DNA of 9,390 nucleotides, from positions 1 to 9,390 of the forward strand of contig JARFPV010000709.1 of NCBI GenBank assembly GCA_029288115.1. The letters run 5' to 3'. Below the pieces are notes generated by a model, which saw only the letters and a program-made list of their open reading frames with translations, had not been told where the DNA came from and did not search any database. Position numbers and translations under genes: made by a program. This document shows, piece by piece, positions 1-7,078 of the stretch (positions are counted from its first letter, which is position 1; each line of letters begins with the position of its first letter). The DNA is from Akkermansiaceae bacterium. GTDB lineage: Bacteria; Verrucomicrobiota; Verrucomicrobiia; Verrucomicrobiales; Akkermansiaceae.

Positions 1-76
1 CGCCAGCAGTGTGCGCGGCCAAGCGTTGGTTAATGGATGAGGAGCTGGTTGATGCTCCAATGGCTAGTAGTTTCAT
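1..76 (-). CDS. NAD(P)H-dependent FMN reductase-like protein, N-terminal 25 codons only (runs off the window edge)
   Basis: Reading the minus strand from the ATG at 76-74 gives an open frame to the window edge that begins MKLLAIGASTSSSSINQ. This is the typical start of the NADPH-dependent FMN reductase (flavodoxin-like fold) family: a short hydrophobic first beta strand (KLLAIGAS), then the Ser-rich phosphate-binding loop that holds the FMN phosphate, then the S-I-N start of helix 1. Family members are cytoplasmic flavin or quinone reductases of about 180-200 residues, so only about an eighth is present. It starts 24 bases after the pirin stop codon on the same strand, so the two are probably co-transcribed from the divergent promoter at 821-930. 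No Shine-Dalgarno sequence precedes it; the leader is rich in CCAA. The substrate cannot be told from this fragment. The frame and start motif are seen directly; the family call rests on 25 residues. Confidence 0.72.
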   Translation of the reverse strand, partial: MKLLAIGASTSSSSINQRLAAHTAG

Positions 77-100
77 GGTTCGATTGGTTGGTTTGGTTTA

Positions 101-820
101 TCAGGAGAGCTGGAAAAGGAGGAATTCGGAATCTGCTGCAGCATGGATTTTCTGTGCGCTAGCTACAAAGCTGGCAGCATCACCGGAGTGAAGTGTTTGG
201 CCATCGATATTAATGGATCCACTGATCATTTGCAGCCACGTATGTGGTAGTATTTCATGGCTGGATGCTTTGATGGTTTTTCCTTTTTCAAGCTGACCGA
301 AATGCACTGCTGCGTCCTGCCGCATGGTGATCGAATTATCTCTACCGTCGCCGGAAGCGAACAATGTCAGGTTGTTCTTCTGTTTGAGAAGTCGGGTGTC
401 TATGTCGGCATATCTGGGTTCTCCACCGGGTTTGCGTGGTGTGATCCAAATTTGTAGTAAATGGGTTTCTTCATCGGAGGAGGGGTTGTGTTCAGAGTGC
501 AGAACACCTTCGCCGGCAGACATGTATTGGAACTGGCCGGCCTCGATGATGCGTCCATTACCCATCGAGTCCTTGTGTTCCAACCTACCTGAGATGATGT
601 AGGTGAAGATTTCCATGTTGGAGTGTGGGTGCGTGCTGAAGCCCTTGCCAGCTGCGATGCGATCTTCATTAAGCACACGCAGGCTGCGAAATGAAACGTG
701 GGCCGGATCGTAGTAATCGGCGAACGAAAAGGAATGCTTTGCGACTAGCCAGCCGTGGTCGGCAAGGCCTCGTTCTTCCGAGCGGCGAATGGTAATACTC
801 GTTTGTTTGGTCGGATTCAT
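101..820 (-). CDS. Pirin family protein (bicupin, YhhW-like)
   Basis: This 239-residue protein has the pirin N-terminal cupin at about residues 10-130 and a C-terminal cupin at about 150-238. The metal site is intact: HPHSNME gives H64 and H66, and GEGVLHSEHN gives H108 and E110, matching the 3-His/1-Glu site of E. coli YhhW and human pirin. The length matches the compact bacterial YhhW type (about 230 residues). Characterised relatives bind Fe or another divalent metal, and some show quercetin 2,3-dioxygenase activity in vitro; the physiological substrate is usually unknown. No signal peptide is seen, so it is cytoplasmic. It is divergent from a LysR regulator and is followed by an FMN reductase-like gene, which suggests an electrophile, quinone or redox response operon. 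The frame ends with tandem stops, TGA then TAA. The ATG at 820 has only a weak TTGAG upstream; a four-codon frame starting at 831 overlaps it as ATGA, probably by chance. Confidence 0.93.
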   Translation of the reverse strand: MNPTKQTSITIRRSEERGLADHGWLVAKHSFSFADYYDPAHVSFRSLRVLNEDRIAAGKGFSTHPHSNMEIFTYIISGRLEHKDSMGNGRIIEAGQFQYMSAGEGVLHSEHNPSSDEETHLLQIWITPRKPGGEPRYADIDTRLLKQKNNLTLFASGDGRDNSITMRQDAAVHFGQLEKGKTIKASSHEILPHTWLQMISGSINIDGQTLHSGDAASFVASAQKIHAAADSEFLLFQLS

Positions 821-865
821 GGCTCAAGCATATCTCGATTCTGGATTCTGAAAACTTCCATGGTT

Positions 866-901
866 TTATACTGAGTATAACAAAACAATATACTTGAGTA
901 T
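866..901. promoter_or_regulatory. Putative LysR operator: two related dyads about 22 bases apart
   Basis: The first dyad, TTATACTGAGTATAA at 866-880, is a perfect 7-base inverted repeat around a central G. The second, ATACTTGAGTAT at 890-901, has 5-base arms around TG. Both contain the element TATACT-(T)G-AGTAT, so they are also direct repeats (867-878 and 889-901). Their centres lie about 22.5 bases apart, close to two helical turns, so they would face the same side of the helix. LysR tetramers typically occupy a recognition site and an activation site spaced in this way. The repeats are seen directly; binding by the adjacent LysR protein is inferred from position and symmetry. Confidence 0.6.
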
Positions 902-904
902 GTA

Positions 905-928
905 TATATCTATATCTAAATCTATATC
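905..928 (+). repeat. Four tandem hexamers (TATATC, TATATC, TAAATC, TATATC) before the LysR start
   Basis: Units lie at 905-910, 911-916, 917-922 and 923-928; three are identical and one differs by a single base. The array ends two bases before the LysR ATG at 931 and occupies the place where a Shine-Dalgarno site would be, though no such site is present. Copy number changes would alter the distance between promoter and start codon, or the leader length, without changing the reading frame. The array is short, so it may be stable and accidental. Confidence 0.75.
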
Positions 929-930
929 CC

Positions 931-1803
931 ATGAATCTTGAGCATCTGCGCCATTTCCTGGAAGTCACCGAGGATATGAACATTTCGTCGGCTGCCAAAC
1001 GTGTGCGCCTCACTCAACCTGCTTTGAGTAGGCAGATGGCGGTGTTTGAAAACGACACAGGGTGGAAGCTCTTCAATCGTGGTCCAAAATCCATTCGGCT
1101 TACGCGTGATGGGGAAATTGTCAAACGGCTCGGTGCTGATTTGATCCGCTCGGTTGACCACACGCTAGCGAGAATGCGGCAGGAGATCGACGGAGATGAG
1201 ATTCGTGTCGGATACGCGCCATCGCTTGGCGGTGATTTACTGAAGGATACGATGAGCCGTTTTGCGCAGTTACATCCCGCTGCACGCATTACGCTCGCGG
1301 ATTGTACGAGCGAGGAAATGATCGCGGGCGTTGCCGATGGTCGCTACGATTTGATGATCGGAGTGAGTAACGATGAACCTGCCGTAGATTGGGAAACGTT
1401 ACGGGAGGAGCATTTTGTCCTCGCGGTGTCTGCTGATCACGCTCTGGCACGCAAACGTGCCATTAAGCCTGAGCACCTGGATGGAGAGAGAATGCTTTTG
1501 TTGTCGCGTTCCGACTACCCGGGATACTGGCGTGAGGTTACAGATTATTTTCGAAGCCACAGCATCAATGCCAAGATTGCCGGTGAGTTCGACGGCATCG
1601 GCAGCATGCGGCTCGGCCTGGAGGCAGGTATTGGAGTGGCACTTGTGGCGGCCCGAGCCCGCTTGGGCAATCAAGTAAAACTGAAGAAACTCTCGCCATG
1701 TCCAGAGCCCATTTGTGTCGCCGCAGGAGTCAAAGCCGATACTGTACCTAGCCCTGTGCTTAGGGCCTTTATTGATGAGCTGAAGATGGTGGCAGGGGCG
1801 TAG
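931..1803 (+). CDS. LysR-type transcriptional regulator
   Basis: This is a complete LysR regulator of 290 residues, within the usual 290-310. The winged helix-turn-helix is at about residues 1-60: MNLEHLRHFLEV opens it, and the recognition region with AAKRVRLTQPALSRQ spans about 21-35. A linker helix follows at about 60-88. The substrate-binding domain begins at IRVGYAPSLGG (about 91) and continues to the end, forming the two-lobed periplasmic-binding-protein-like fold that senses a small molecule. The protein is cytoplasmic. Being divergent from pirin with a repeated dyad between them, it most likely controls the pirin/FMN reductase pair and its own gene; the inducer is unknown. The ATG at 931 is the only sensible start, because the in-frame codons upstream reach a stop at 895-897 without another ATG, GTG or TTG. 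There is no Shine-Dalgarno site. No terminator was found after the stop. Confidence 0.95.
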   Translation: MNLEHLRHFLEVTEDMNISSAAKRVRLTQPALSRQMAVFENDTGWKLFNRGPKSIRLTRDGEIVKRLGADLIRSVDHTLARMRQEIDGDEIRVGYAPSLGGDLLKDTMSRFAQLHPAARITLADCTSEEMIAGVADGRYDLMIGVSNDEPAVDWETLREEHFVLAVSADHALARKRAIKPEHLDGERMLLLSRSDYPGYWREVTDYFRSHSINAKIAGEFDGIGSMRLGLEAGIGVALVAARARLGNQVKLKKLSPCPEPICVAAGVKADTVPSPVLRAFIDELKMVAGA

Positions 1804-1860
1804 ACTCGTCCTGGTGTTATCGTGCGGGATTCTCGGAAAGGTCATCATTTTCGGAAAAAA

Positions 1861-1877
1861 ATCTAGGCAGCTTAGAT
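1861..1877. other. Small stem-loop in the dehydrogenase leader
   Basis: ATCTAGG at 1861-1867 pairs with CTTAGAT at 1871-1877, a 7-base stem with one G-U pair and a CAG loop. It follows a run of seven A (1855-1861), so read on the minus strand it looks like a weak hairpin followed by T residues; no minus-strand gene ends there. It directly abuts the dyad at 1878-1901. The rest of the 78-base gap after the LysR stop holds only two copies of TCGGAAA (1833-1839 and 1851-1857), 18 bases apart. Function is unknown. Confidence 0.35.
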
Positions 1878-1901
1878 ATGTGTGTTACATTGTAAACACA
1901 T
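1878..1901. promoter_or_regulatory. Imperfect dyad overlapping the dehydrogenase start codon
   Basis: The left arm ATGTGTGTTACA (1878-1889) and the right arm TGTAAACACAT (1891-1901) are inverted repeats around the single base T1890, with one extra G in the left arm. The inner 11 bases, TTACATTGTAA-like, are nearly symmetric. A one-base centre cannot form a tight RNA hairpin, so a protein-binding operator is the more natural reading. It covers the GTG at 1882 and the first two bases of the ATG at 1900. The spacing does not fit the CRP/FNR consensus. No regulator can be assigned. Confidence 0.4.
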
Positions 1902-4740
1902 GTCTTCGAAGAGGTTTACCCTTATAATCAGTTTTTGCAAAGCTCTGGTCTGTTGTGCCATGGCAGATCCAGTCGACTCGAACTTCGCTGTGGATGCGAT
2001 TCAATCAGGTAATGGCAAGACCAAGATCGCCTTTGATGCCGCCGGACGCATGTATGTGACCGAGAAGCAAGGAAGGGTCTTGCTCTTCAATCCCAACGGT
2101 TCAGGTGGATTTCAAGCTCCAAGCGTGCTTCTTGATATCACTGCGGATGTGGATTCGGGATTGGAGGCAGGTCTTCTGGGTTTTGAGGTCGACCCGAACC
2201 ATACCACCAACCGCTTTATCTATCTTTTTTATACCACACCTGAGGAGGAGCTCTGGGATGGGACCGGAGACCAGAGGCTTGTCCGTTACACCATGAACGC
2301 GACCTTTGATGGAATAGAGAGTGGATCTGAGACAGTCCTCCTGTCTGGGCTGCCTCGTATCGTGAATTTCCACAAGGCCGGCGATATTGCCATTCATCCA
2401 CTTGACCCTTATGCGATTGTAATTGCCTTGGGGGATGATGATCAAATAAACGACGGAACATTACCTCAGAATCTCGATAGTTATGTGGGAAAAATTCTCA
2501 GGGTCGACAGCTCCACGGGGCTAGGCCTGCCAGACAATCCACACTATAATGGAGTGCCTGATTCGGTTCGTTCCAGAGTCTGGGCCTCAGGATTCCGTAA
2601 CCCGTTCAGGTTTGTTTTCCATCCGTTCCGAACCGATACGCTTTATGTCTCAGAGAATGGAGACTCAACTGACCGCGTCGCGATGGTTAGAAAAGGTGGC
2701 AACGGTCTCTGGAATGGAGATGATAATGGTGGGTTCCTAACCGTTGATACCCCCTTGTTCAAGGTGCTGCACACGACCTCGCCCTCACTGGTGGGTGTGG
2801 AAATCGTGACCAGTGGTCCGTTGGCTCATAATGGCCTGCCAACTCTCTACCTAGGAAATTGGTTGAGTGGTATCAGTCGATTCACACTTTCTGACAGTAT
2901 CAATGCGCAAGGTAACGAATGGAATACGTTGACACCGATTCCCGGTGGTGGAGCCAATCATTGGGATGCTGATGCCACCGCCATGGATCTGCATTTTGCA
3001 GCAGACGGGCACCTCTACTTCACCCAGACGAATGGTAACGCAGCCTTAGCTGGGTGGTATCCACTTAGGAGATATCGATACGCAGGAGGAACGCCTCCAA
3101 GCGCGTCATTTTCCGCAGCTCCCGTCAGTGGTGAGGTGCCTTTTCTCGTTAGTTTTACGGACACCTCGACGGTAGGCACGAATACGCTCAGCTCTTGGTA
3201 CTGGGATTTTGGTGACGGTAATACCTCCAGTGCAGAAGATCCCACTCACACTTACACAACCCCTGGTGTCTATACGGCATCACTTACGGTCACGGACAGT
3301 GTTGGATTGACCTCAACTACTCAAATGCAATTGGCTGCGACTTCGAGTACGTCGGTGACACTGTCACTCGATGTGCAAGACGGCAGGGTAGTGCCTGCTG
3401 TGCCCGTTACCTCCACGTTCACTATTTCCTTGTTCCAGACCGATGCTACGACGCCTCTAGCATTTCCCAGTGGTACTGGGGTTAAAGGTAATCAATTGGT
3501 GACGCTGAATGATGGAACCTACAGCGGAACTCTGAATCTTCCCTTGAGTGCTTCCAGTTTTGTCATGGTGGTTGAAAATACCAATCCTCTGGGGTTTCAA
3601 CCCGTTACACGAGGTGTCTCTGTGACTTTGGGGCAATCCAATACCGTTCATGAAACACTTTACGTGTCCTCCGCCACTCTTTCAGGTCGGGTGCTTTCAT
3701 TGCGTGGAAACCCTGCCGTGGTTGATGTGGGTTTGCGTTTGGCCGGACAACCCTTTTCTTTCGCTGGGGCGAGGGATTATCTCAGTGGTTCAGGGCTTCC
3801 AGCAACTGGTGTTGGACACCGTGTCAGTACCGATGACCTAGGCTATATCTCCATACCTGTGCCGGTCTCGCAACTGGGCTCCACACTCGAGCTGACGTAT
3901 TCTGAGGATATCGGTCGAGGGACATATGCAACAGGTGGGCGCGCGGTTGTGTCGCAGGCGGATACGAGCGTTGATGCATCCTATAGCATCTCCGAATGGC
4001 GGGGCGGGCCGGCGGATGATCTCTCTGGGCAGGCGTACACCCCGAATGTGAATTATACAACCATCCAGGGGATTTTTAGCGCGAACTGTACTGGCTGCCA
4101 CCGCGCAAATACCACCAACAACGGTGGGCTGGATCTCACATCTGGAAATAGCTACACCGAACTGGTCAACCAAATGAGTCTCTTTGCGCCAGGATTGAAG
4201 CTGGTAGATCCCGGGAACCCGTCCCGAAGCTATCTCTTCGAGAAAATCAACAGCGCGGCGCCGCAGCAGGGAAATCGTATGCGCCCATCAGATGCTTTAC
4301 CACTAGCAGATCAGGCGCTCATTCGCGATTGGATCATCCAACTGTCACCGAGCTATGAGAACTATGTCTGGACGACGCTTTCAAGTTCACCCGGATCGAC
4401 GGATACTGGGGTAGGCGATGATTTTAACAGCAATGGAATTGCCAATGGAATCGAACAAGTGAACCCCCGGTTCGGCTCGTTTGCCACCTCGTCAGGTGGC
4501 ACAAACGTCCAGGGTGAGCTGAACTTCAACGCAACGAGCACGGGGCTGACGTATTACATCGAATGCTCCGATGATTTGGAGCAATGGCGGACGGTCACCA
4601 GTCGTCTCCGTGGTCAAAGTAATTGGCGGAATTCACCCGGTTTCTCGGTCAGTGAAAGTTCACCGGGTGTGCTCCAATTCACCGACACTGCTGTTGGGGA
4701 GGGGGCACGTTTCTATCGATTTGGAGTTAGGGAAGAATAG
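1882..4740 (+). CDS. Secreted PQQ-dependent sugar dehydrogenase (GSDH/YliI-like) fused to PKD and c-type cytochrome modules
   Basis: The protein has up to 952 residues. The frame can open at GTG 1882, but ATG 1900 (residue 7) is the better start because it begins a compact signal peptide (MSSKRF, hydrophobic core, AMA before D29). Residues of about 33-400 form a GSDH-type six-bladed propeller: GLLGFEVDP, FHKAGDIAIHP with candidate catalytic H164, RVWASGFRNPFRF and LYVSENG are family signatures. Such enzymes oxidise sugar aldoses in the periplasm with PQQ. A PKD domain follows at about 404-486 (WDFGDG, 441-446), then an unrecognised beta-rich stretch (about 490-710). A cytochrome c module at about 715-822 has CTGCH (C736, C739, H740) and a likely distal Met800. 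The tail has an EF-hand-like DDFNSNGIANGIE (846-858) and a beta domain ending in FYRF. The single-haem module could accept electrons from PQQ within the same chain. Substrate and PQQ use are inferred. It appears monocistronic. Confidence 0.85.
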   Translation: MLHCKHMSSKRFTLIISFCKALVCCAMADPVDSNFAVDAIQSGNGKTKIAFDAAGRMYVTEKQGRVLLFNPNGSGGFQAPSVLLDITADVDSGLEAGLLGFEVDPNHTTNRFIYLFYTTPEEELWDGTGDQRLVRYTMNATFDGIESGSETVLLSGLPRIVNFHKAGDIAIHPLDPYAIVIALGDDDQINDGTLPQNLDSYVGKILRVDSSTGLGLPDNPHYNGVPDSVRSRVWASGFRNPFRFVFHPFRTDTLYVSENGDSTDRVAMVRKGGNGLWNGDDNGGFLTVDTPLFKVLHTTSPSLVGVEIVTSGPLAHNGLPTLYLGNWLSGISRFTLSDSINAQGNEWNTLTPIPGGGANHWDADATAMDLHFAADGHLYFTQTNGNAALAGWYPLRRYRYAGGTPPSASFSAAPVSGEVPFLVSFTDTSTVGTNTLSSWYWDFGDGNTSSAEDPTHTYTTPGVYTASLTVTDSVGLTSTTQMQLAATSSTSVTLSLDVQDGRVVPAVPVTSTFTISLFQTDATTPLAFPSGTGVKGNQLVTLNDGTYSGTLNLPLSASSFVMVVENTNPLGFQPVTRGVSVTLGQSNTVHETLYVSSATLSGRVLSLRGNPAVVDVGLRLAGQPFSFAGARDYLSGSGLPATGVGHRVSTDDLGYISIPVPVSQLGSTLELTYSEDIGRGTYATGGRAVVSQADTSVDASYSISEWRGGPADDLSGQAYTPNVNYTTIQGIFSANCTGCHRANTTNNGGLDLTSGNSYTELVNQMSLFAPGLKLVDPGNPSRSYLFEKINSAAPQQGNRMRPSDALPLADQALIRDWIIQLSPSYENYVWTTLSSSPGSTDTGVGDDFNSNGIANGIEQVNPRFGSFATSSGGTNVQGELNFNATSTGLTYYIECSDDLEQWRTVTSRLRGQSNWRNSPGFSVSESSPGVLQFTDTAVGEGARFYRFGVREE

Positions 4741-4749
4741 TTCTAACTC
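4724..4749. terminator. Possible stem-loop between convergent genes
   Basis: GAGTTAG at 4724-4730 and CTAACTC at 4743-4749 are perfect 7-base inverted repeats with a 12-base loop that contains the dehydrogenase stop codon. A run of five T follows at 4763-4767 on the plus strand, 13 bases after the stem, which is too far for a classical intrinsic terminator. With only 14 bases between the stops of two convergent genes, some terminator is expected here. The stem is AT-balanced and the loop is long, so the call is weak. Confidence 0.35.
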
Positions 4750-4754
4750 ATCGG

Positions 4755-7049
4755 CTAGAGGCTTTTTACAATGATTTCACGTGACGCTTTGCGACCATGT
4801 TTATCGTGCAACACAATGGTGTGCTGTCCCGGTGTGAGTATCACTGTGTGGTGATTGTTTTCTTTGGTTATTGTTAGGGTTTTTGATTTCCATGTCACTT
4901 TGCCCGGGAAATTGGATTGTAGACGCAGTTTTTTCCCGTGATTGGGAAGATCAGGGTCTAGCAAATACTGAGCTTCCCGTGATGGTGAAATGATTCGTAG
5001 CGGGGTGTTTAATGATGTATGTGGTTTTGTGACTTGAGCAAAGCGAGCCTGGTCGCCTTCTTGACTGAGCCATTCGGAGTACCGGTCATCCAAAAAAACG
5101 CGGCCTTTGGTATCGTAGTCGGATGGTTTGGCCGGAAGGGGAGCGTGGGTGCTAGGGAGGACAAGACGAAGGGTTTTCTCTGATGACTTGCTGTGGCGTT
5201 TTCCTGTGTAGGGATCAATGTGGCAAGCAAGCATCCCGCTTGGTTCTTTGAACCAGCTAGGTTGGTGATCTTGGTGAAGTCTGAGCATGGTGGCTTGGAA
5301 TATGGGGCCCGCACCAGTGACTCCGGAAATGCCTCGCATAGGCGTGTTATCGAGATTTCCGGCCCAGACGCCGACGGTGAAATCAGCGGTAAAGCCAAGG
5401 CACCAGTTGTCGCGAAAATCCGTTGAGGTCCCTGTTTTTACAGCGCAAGGGAAGGGGAGTCGCAGAGATGAGTTCATGCCGAAAGCGGAGGATCGCGCAG
5501 CGTTGTTGGACATGGTTTGTGCCAGCATCCATGCTGATGGATAGGATGCCACATGGATGCCTTTGTCGTCTTGATCGGGAAGAAAAGTAACAGGTTTGTA
5601 CACACCCATCCTGCCGAGTGAAGCATATGCGTTGGTGAGTTCCAGCAATGAAACATTACCGCTTCCAAGTGTCAGTCCCAGCCCGTAGTGGAGTGACTCC
5701 TTGTTTAAGGTGCTAATCCCGAACGCACCTAGGTAGGTTTGTAAAGCCTGAGCTCCGCCAATGGCGTTCAGCGTTCGGACAGCGGGGATGTTGAGTGAAT
5801 TGGCAAGCGCGTGATGAATGGTTACCGGGCCTCGATGATGGCGGTCGTAATTGACGAATGATTTTTCTCCGCGAGCATCGGCAAATCGGGTTGGGATGTC
5901 TTCGATGATCGTCGCTGGTGTCATACCGCCGTTTTCGAATGCCAGTAGATAAGTGAATGGTTTCAGTGCTGATCCAGGTGATCGGGCGGTTCGTGTAGCA
6001 TCGATTTGACCGCTATTTGACTGGTGGAAATCCGGGGATCCGACAAGTGCAAGAATTTCGCCGGTAGGATTGTGAATGACAACAACGGCAGCGTGCTGGA
6101 TGTGTTTTTTTGACAGCGTTTTGATTTGCTGGCGAACAATTTCAGTGACGTCGCGCTGCAGTGAGGCTGATATTGTTGTGTGAATACTTGCCTGCCCCCT
6201 GTGATCGGATGTGTGGCGCATCAGTTGCACCAGATGGGGCGCTATGGATGATTCCCTTTCTGTCCGCAGTTGGAGCGGTTCTGCTTTGGCGCGTTTGATG
6301 CGATCGGTGTCCGCGTCCCAAACAATGGCCATTCGGTCGAGAATCCAGTTTCGCCTTTTGAGTGCAGCTTCTGGATTGCGGCGCGGATTGAGGCGTGAAG
6401 GCGCTTGAGGCAGGCCTGCTAGCAATGCGCATTCAGCGAGCGACAGTTGATTCAGGGGTTTGCCGAAATAATGGCGTGAGGCCTGCAGGGGCCCTTGCGA
6501 CAGATTTCCGTAGTCGAGGTGATTGAAATACGCGGTCAGGATTTCATCTTTGCTATGGCTCATCTCGACATGGCGAGCGGTGAGACATTCACGAATTTTT
6601 GTCGGCAAGGTGCGGCTGGATTTTTGCGAGCTGAGCTTCACCGTTTGCTGGGTGATGGTGGAGGCTCCTGAGACAAAACGCCCTTGATCCCATGAATCGC
6701 GGAGTGCACGAGCAGTTGCTCGAAAATCGATTCCGCCGTGCTCATGGAATCGTTTATCCTCAGCGGCCAGCGTTGCCTGAATGAGATCTTGTGGAATTTC
6801 ATCAAGCGATGAGGCGCGGTGACGATAGTAGTCCGAGCGCACCCAGTCACCCAACTGCTCACCATTTCGGTCTAACAATACAACTGAGCTTCCTGGTCCT
6901 GATGTGACCGCATCAGGAACGGGAAACGCAAATGGTAGGAGGAAATAGCCACCAAGGACGGCAGCCGTGCCTCCAACAGTTAACCAAGCAAGTTTCCTGC
7001 GAATTTTCTTCGGTCTACGCTTTAGCCACTCTGGAAGGTGAACCCTCAC
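4755..7049 (-). CDS. pbpC: Penicillin-binding protein 1C (bifunctional glycosyltransferase/transpeptidase)
   Basis: This 764-residue protein is close to E. coli PbpC (770). A basic N-terminus (KRRPKKIRRK) and one membrane helix (about 20-42) anchor it in the inner membrane with the enzyme domains in the periplasm. The family 51 glycosyltransferase domain (about 55-235) has catalytic E97 in AAEDKRFHEHGG, then GASTITQQ (128-135), the SKDEIL region and LAGLPQAPSRLNP. The transpeptidase domain (about 315-590) has all three motifs: S360-A-L-K363, S418-L-N420 and K538-T-G-T-S. The C-terminal 85 or so residues fit the BiPBP_C beta domain usual in PBP1C. It polymerises and, at least potentially, crosslinks peptidoglycan. 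It starts with GTG 29 bases after the alpha-2-macroglobulin stop; no ATG, GTG or TTG lies in frame upstream before a stop, and there is no Shine-Dalgarno site. Co-transcription with that gene is likely. Confidence 0.95.
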   Translation of the reverse strand: MRVHLPEWLKRRPKKIRRKLAWLTVGGTAAVLGGYFLLPFAFPVPDAVTSGPGSSVVLLDRNGEQLGDWVRSDYYRHRASSLDEIPQDLIQATLAAEDKRFHEHGGIDFRATARALRDSWDQGRFVSGASTITQQTVKLSSQKSSRTLPTKIRECLTARHVEMSHSKDEILTAYFNHLDYGNLSQGPLQASRHYFGKPLNQLSLAECALLAGLPQAPSRLNPRRNPEAALKRRNWILDRMAIVWDADTDRIKRAKAEPLQLRTERESSIAPHLVQLMRHTSDHRGQASIHTTISASLQRDVTEIVRQQIKTLSKKHIQHAAVVVIHNPTGEILALVGSPDFHQSNSGQIDATRTARSPGSALKPFTYLLAFENGGMTPATIIEDIPTRFADARGEKSFVNYDRHHRGPVTIHHALANSLNIPAVRTLNAIGGAQALQTYLGAFGISTLNKESLHYGLGLTLGSGNVSLLELTNAYASLGRMGVYKPVTFLPDQDDKGIHVASYPSAWMLAQTMSNNAARSSAFGMNSSLRLPFPCAVKTGTSTDFRDNWCLGFTADFTVGVWAGNLDNTPMRGISGVTGAGPIFQATMLRLHQDHQPSWFKEPSGMLACHIDPYTGKRHSKSSEKTLRLVLPSTHAPLPAKPSDYDTKGRVFLDDRYSEWLSQEGDQARFAQVTKPHTSLNTPLRIISPSREAQYLLDPDLPNHGKKLRLQSNFPGKVTWKSKTLTITKENNHHTVILTPGQHTIVLHDKHGRKASREIIVKSL

Positions 7050-7078
7050 TTGGTTTTTGGAAATTTGAACTTGGAGAT

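Larger units (their letters stand above)
821..930. promoter_or_regulatory. Divergent promoter region between pirin and the LysR regulator
   Basis: This 110-base AT-rich gap separates two outward-facing start codons. LysR-type regulators commonly bind such a region to control the divergent neighbour and themselves. It contains the dyad pair at 866-901 and the hexamer repeat at 905-928, described separately. The part nearest pirin (821-865) shows no clear motif. TATA-like hexamers occur inside the dyads on both strands, but no convincing -35/-10 pair with standard spacing could be picked out, so transcription starts are not assigned. Confidence 0.7.

Noticed and set aside
9..191. Plus-strand frame of 60 residues across the left edge
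   Set aside because: It overlaps the minus-strand reductase start and the pirin C-terminus, both with clear family motifs; its own product resembles nothing.
817..831. Four-codon minus-strand frame overlapping the pirin start as ATGA
   Set aside because: It is too short to weigh, has no ribosome binding site, and such overlaps arise easily by chance; kept only as a note under pirin.
1399..1848. Minus-strand frame of 149 residues opposite the LysR gene
   Set aside because: It is a shadow of the LysR reading frame, with no recognisable domain and no promoter or start context.
1878..1901. CRP/FNR site or DnaA box at the dehydrogenase start
   Set aside because: The half-sites TGTGT and ACACA are 10 bases apart rather than the 6 of CRP, FNR's TTGAT is absent, and neither arm fits the DnaA box TTATCCACA.
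1888..1960. Lipoprotein signal peptide for the dehydrogenase (LVCC)
   Set aside because: The residues before the cysteines do not fit the lipobox (small residue at -1), while AMA before D29 is a good signal peptidase I site.
3838..4173. Minus-strand frame of 111 residues rich in Cys and Arg
   Set aside because: It lies opposite the cytochrome part of the dehydrogenase, whose CTGCH motif and signal peptide show the plus strand is the coding one.
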